The translations under genes and the position numbers were made by a program. Positions 5,675-6,321 of a stretch of DNA of 6,321 nt are shown piece after piece (the stretch's first letter is position 1; each line of letters begins with the position of its first letter). Source of the DNA: Burkholderiaceae bacterium (GTDB lineage Bacteria > Pseudomonadota > Gammaproteobacteria > Burkholderiales > Burkholderiaceae); the NCBI GenBank assembly GCA_947374315.1, contig CANCBK010000087.1:1-6321 (forward strand), written 5' to 3'. Below the pieces are notes generated by a model. It ran no database searches. It saw only the letters and a list, made by a program, of their open reading frames with translations, and was not told where the DNA came from.

Positions 5675-6321
5675 CTAAAAGCCTGGATTCCAGTTTGTGC
5701 ACGACCCAAAATGAGGGCGTGAATATCATGCGTACCTTCATAGGTGTTAACGACTTCCAGATTGAGCATATGACGCACTACGCCATATTCATCTGAGATG
5801 CCATTTCCACCGTGCATGTCTCTTGCCAAACGAGCTACATCTAAAGATTTTCCGCAGGAGTTACGCTTCATCATGGAGGTGATTTCAGGTGCAGCAATTC
5901 CTTCATCTTTCATGCGACCTAAACGTAGGCAGCCTTGAAGGGCTAGCGTGATTTCAGTTTGCATATCAGCAAGTTTTTTCTGGATTAGCTGATTAGCGGC
6001 GAGAGGGCGGTCAAACTGCTTGCGATCCATCGTGTATTGACGTGCGGCATACCAACACCACTCAGCAGCCCCGAGCGTACCCCAGGCAATGCCATAACGC
6101 GCCGAGTTTAAGCAAGTGAATGGGCCCTTGAGGCCAGTAATTTCTGGGAATTCATTTTCTGCCGGAACAAACACTTCATCCATCACGATTTCGCCGGTAA
6201 TAGAGGCGCGTAGACCCATCTTGCCGCTGATCTTGGGTGCAGATAGACCCTTCATACCTTTTTCCAGGATAAAGCCTCTAATCAAGCCCTCATCGTTTTT
6301 AGCCCACACAACAAACACGTC
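5671..6321 (-). CDS. gcdH: Glutaryl-CoA dehydrogenase, C-terminal part (5' end off window)
   Basis: This is the last 216 residues of an acyl-CoA dehydrogenase of the glutaryl-CoA dehydrogenase type (full length about 395). GcdH is an FAD enzyme that oxidises and decarboxylates glutaryl-CoA to crotonyl-CoA in lysine, tryptophan and aromatic degradation. The diagnostic parts are [54 protein letters not shown] and the C-terminal [24 protein letters not shown]; the Glu in YEGTHD (codon 5737-5739) is the catalytic base. The frame is open to the window edge (Asp codon at 6319-6321), so the GTG at 6316-6318 is an internal codon, not a start. The gene is convergent with mnmH, and its TAA (5671-5673 on the minus strand) overlaps the TAA of mnmH. 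No functional link with the sulfur cluster is apparent. Confidence 0.95.
   Translation of the reverse strand, partial: DVFVVWAKNDEGLIRGFILEKGMKGLSAPKISGKMGLRASITGEIVMDEVFVPAENEFPEITGLKGPFTCLNSARYGIAWGTLGAAEWCWYAARQYTMDRKQFDRPLAANQLIQKKLADMQTEITLALQGCLRLGRMKDEGIAAPEITSMMKRNSCGKSLDVARLARDMHGGNGISDEYGVVRHMLNLEVVNTYEGTHDIHALILGRAQTGIQAFS

Noticed and set aside
6316..6318. GTG as start of a 215-residue acyl-CoA dehydrogenase
   Set aside because: It would begin in the middle of a conserved domain; the frame continues to the window edge, so this is an internal Val codon of gcdH.

Overview
The window looks like chromosomal DNA of a Gram-negative betaproteobacterium, most likely a Burkholderiaceae member with a fairly low-GC genome such as Polynucleobacter. 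This assignment is an impression from protein style and moderate base composition (mid-40s % GC by eye), not from a search. Gene packing is very tight: eight complete genes and the 3' end of a ninth run on the + strand. They converge on the 3' part of a glutaryl-CoA dehydrogenase gene on the - strand.

Region 1 (1-1713) encodes three proteins that appear to be exported: the C-terminal part of a DsrE-family protein, a zinc metallo-beta-lactamase-fold hydrolase of the SoxH / quinoprotein-relay type, and a very small monohaem cytochrome c. Region 2 (1735-3751) encodes membrane proteins of the YeeE/YedE sulfur-transport superfamily in two architectures side by side: one full-length TsuA-like protein with four conserved Cys motifs, then a split pair (YeeE/PmpA-like plus DUF6691/PmpB-like). 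Region 3 (3811-5674) encodes cytoplasmic proteins: a stand-alone TIGR01244/DUF442 sulfurtransferase-like domain, a hotdog acyl-CoA thioesterase, and the tRNA 2-selenouridine synthase MnmH. Region 4 (5671-6321) is the gcdH 3' end; its stop codon overlaps that of mnmH.

Taken together, the first seven genes read as a sulfur-handling cluster: periplasmic sulfur and redox proteins, then importers for thiosulfate or reduced/zero-valent sulfur, then a cytosolic sulfur carrier. The members are individually recognisable. The combination, especially the doubled transporter set and the continuation into mnmH, is the most notable point. The operon is inferred from gaps of 3-60 bp and shared direction. 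No strong promoter or terminator is visible. The only candidate internal control region is the AT-rich gap at 3752-3810. No RNA genes, mobile elements, CRISPR arrays or long repeats were seen, and no gap exceeds about 60 bp.
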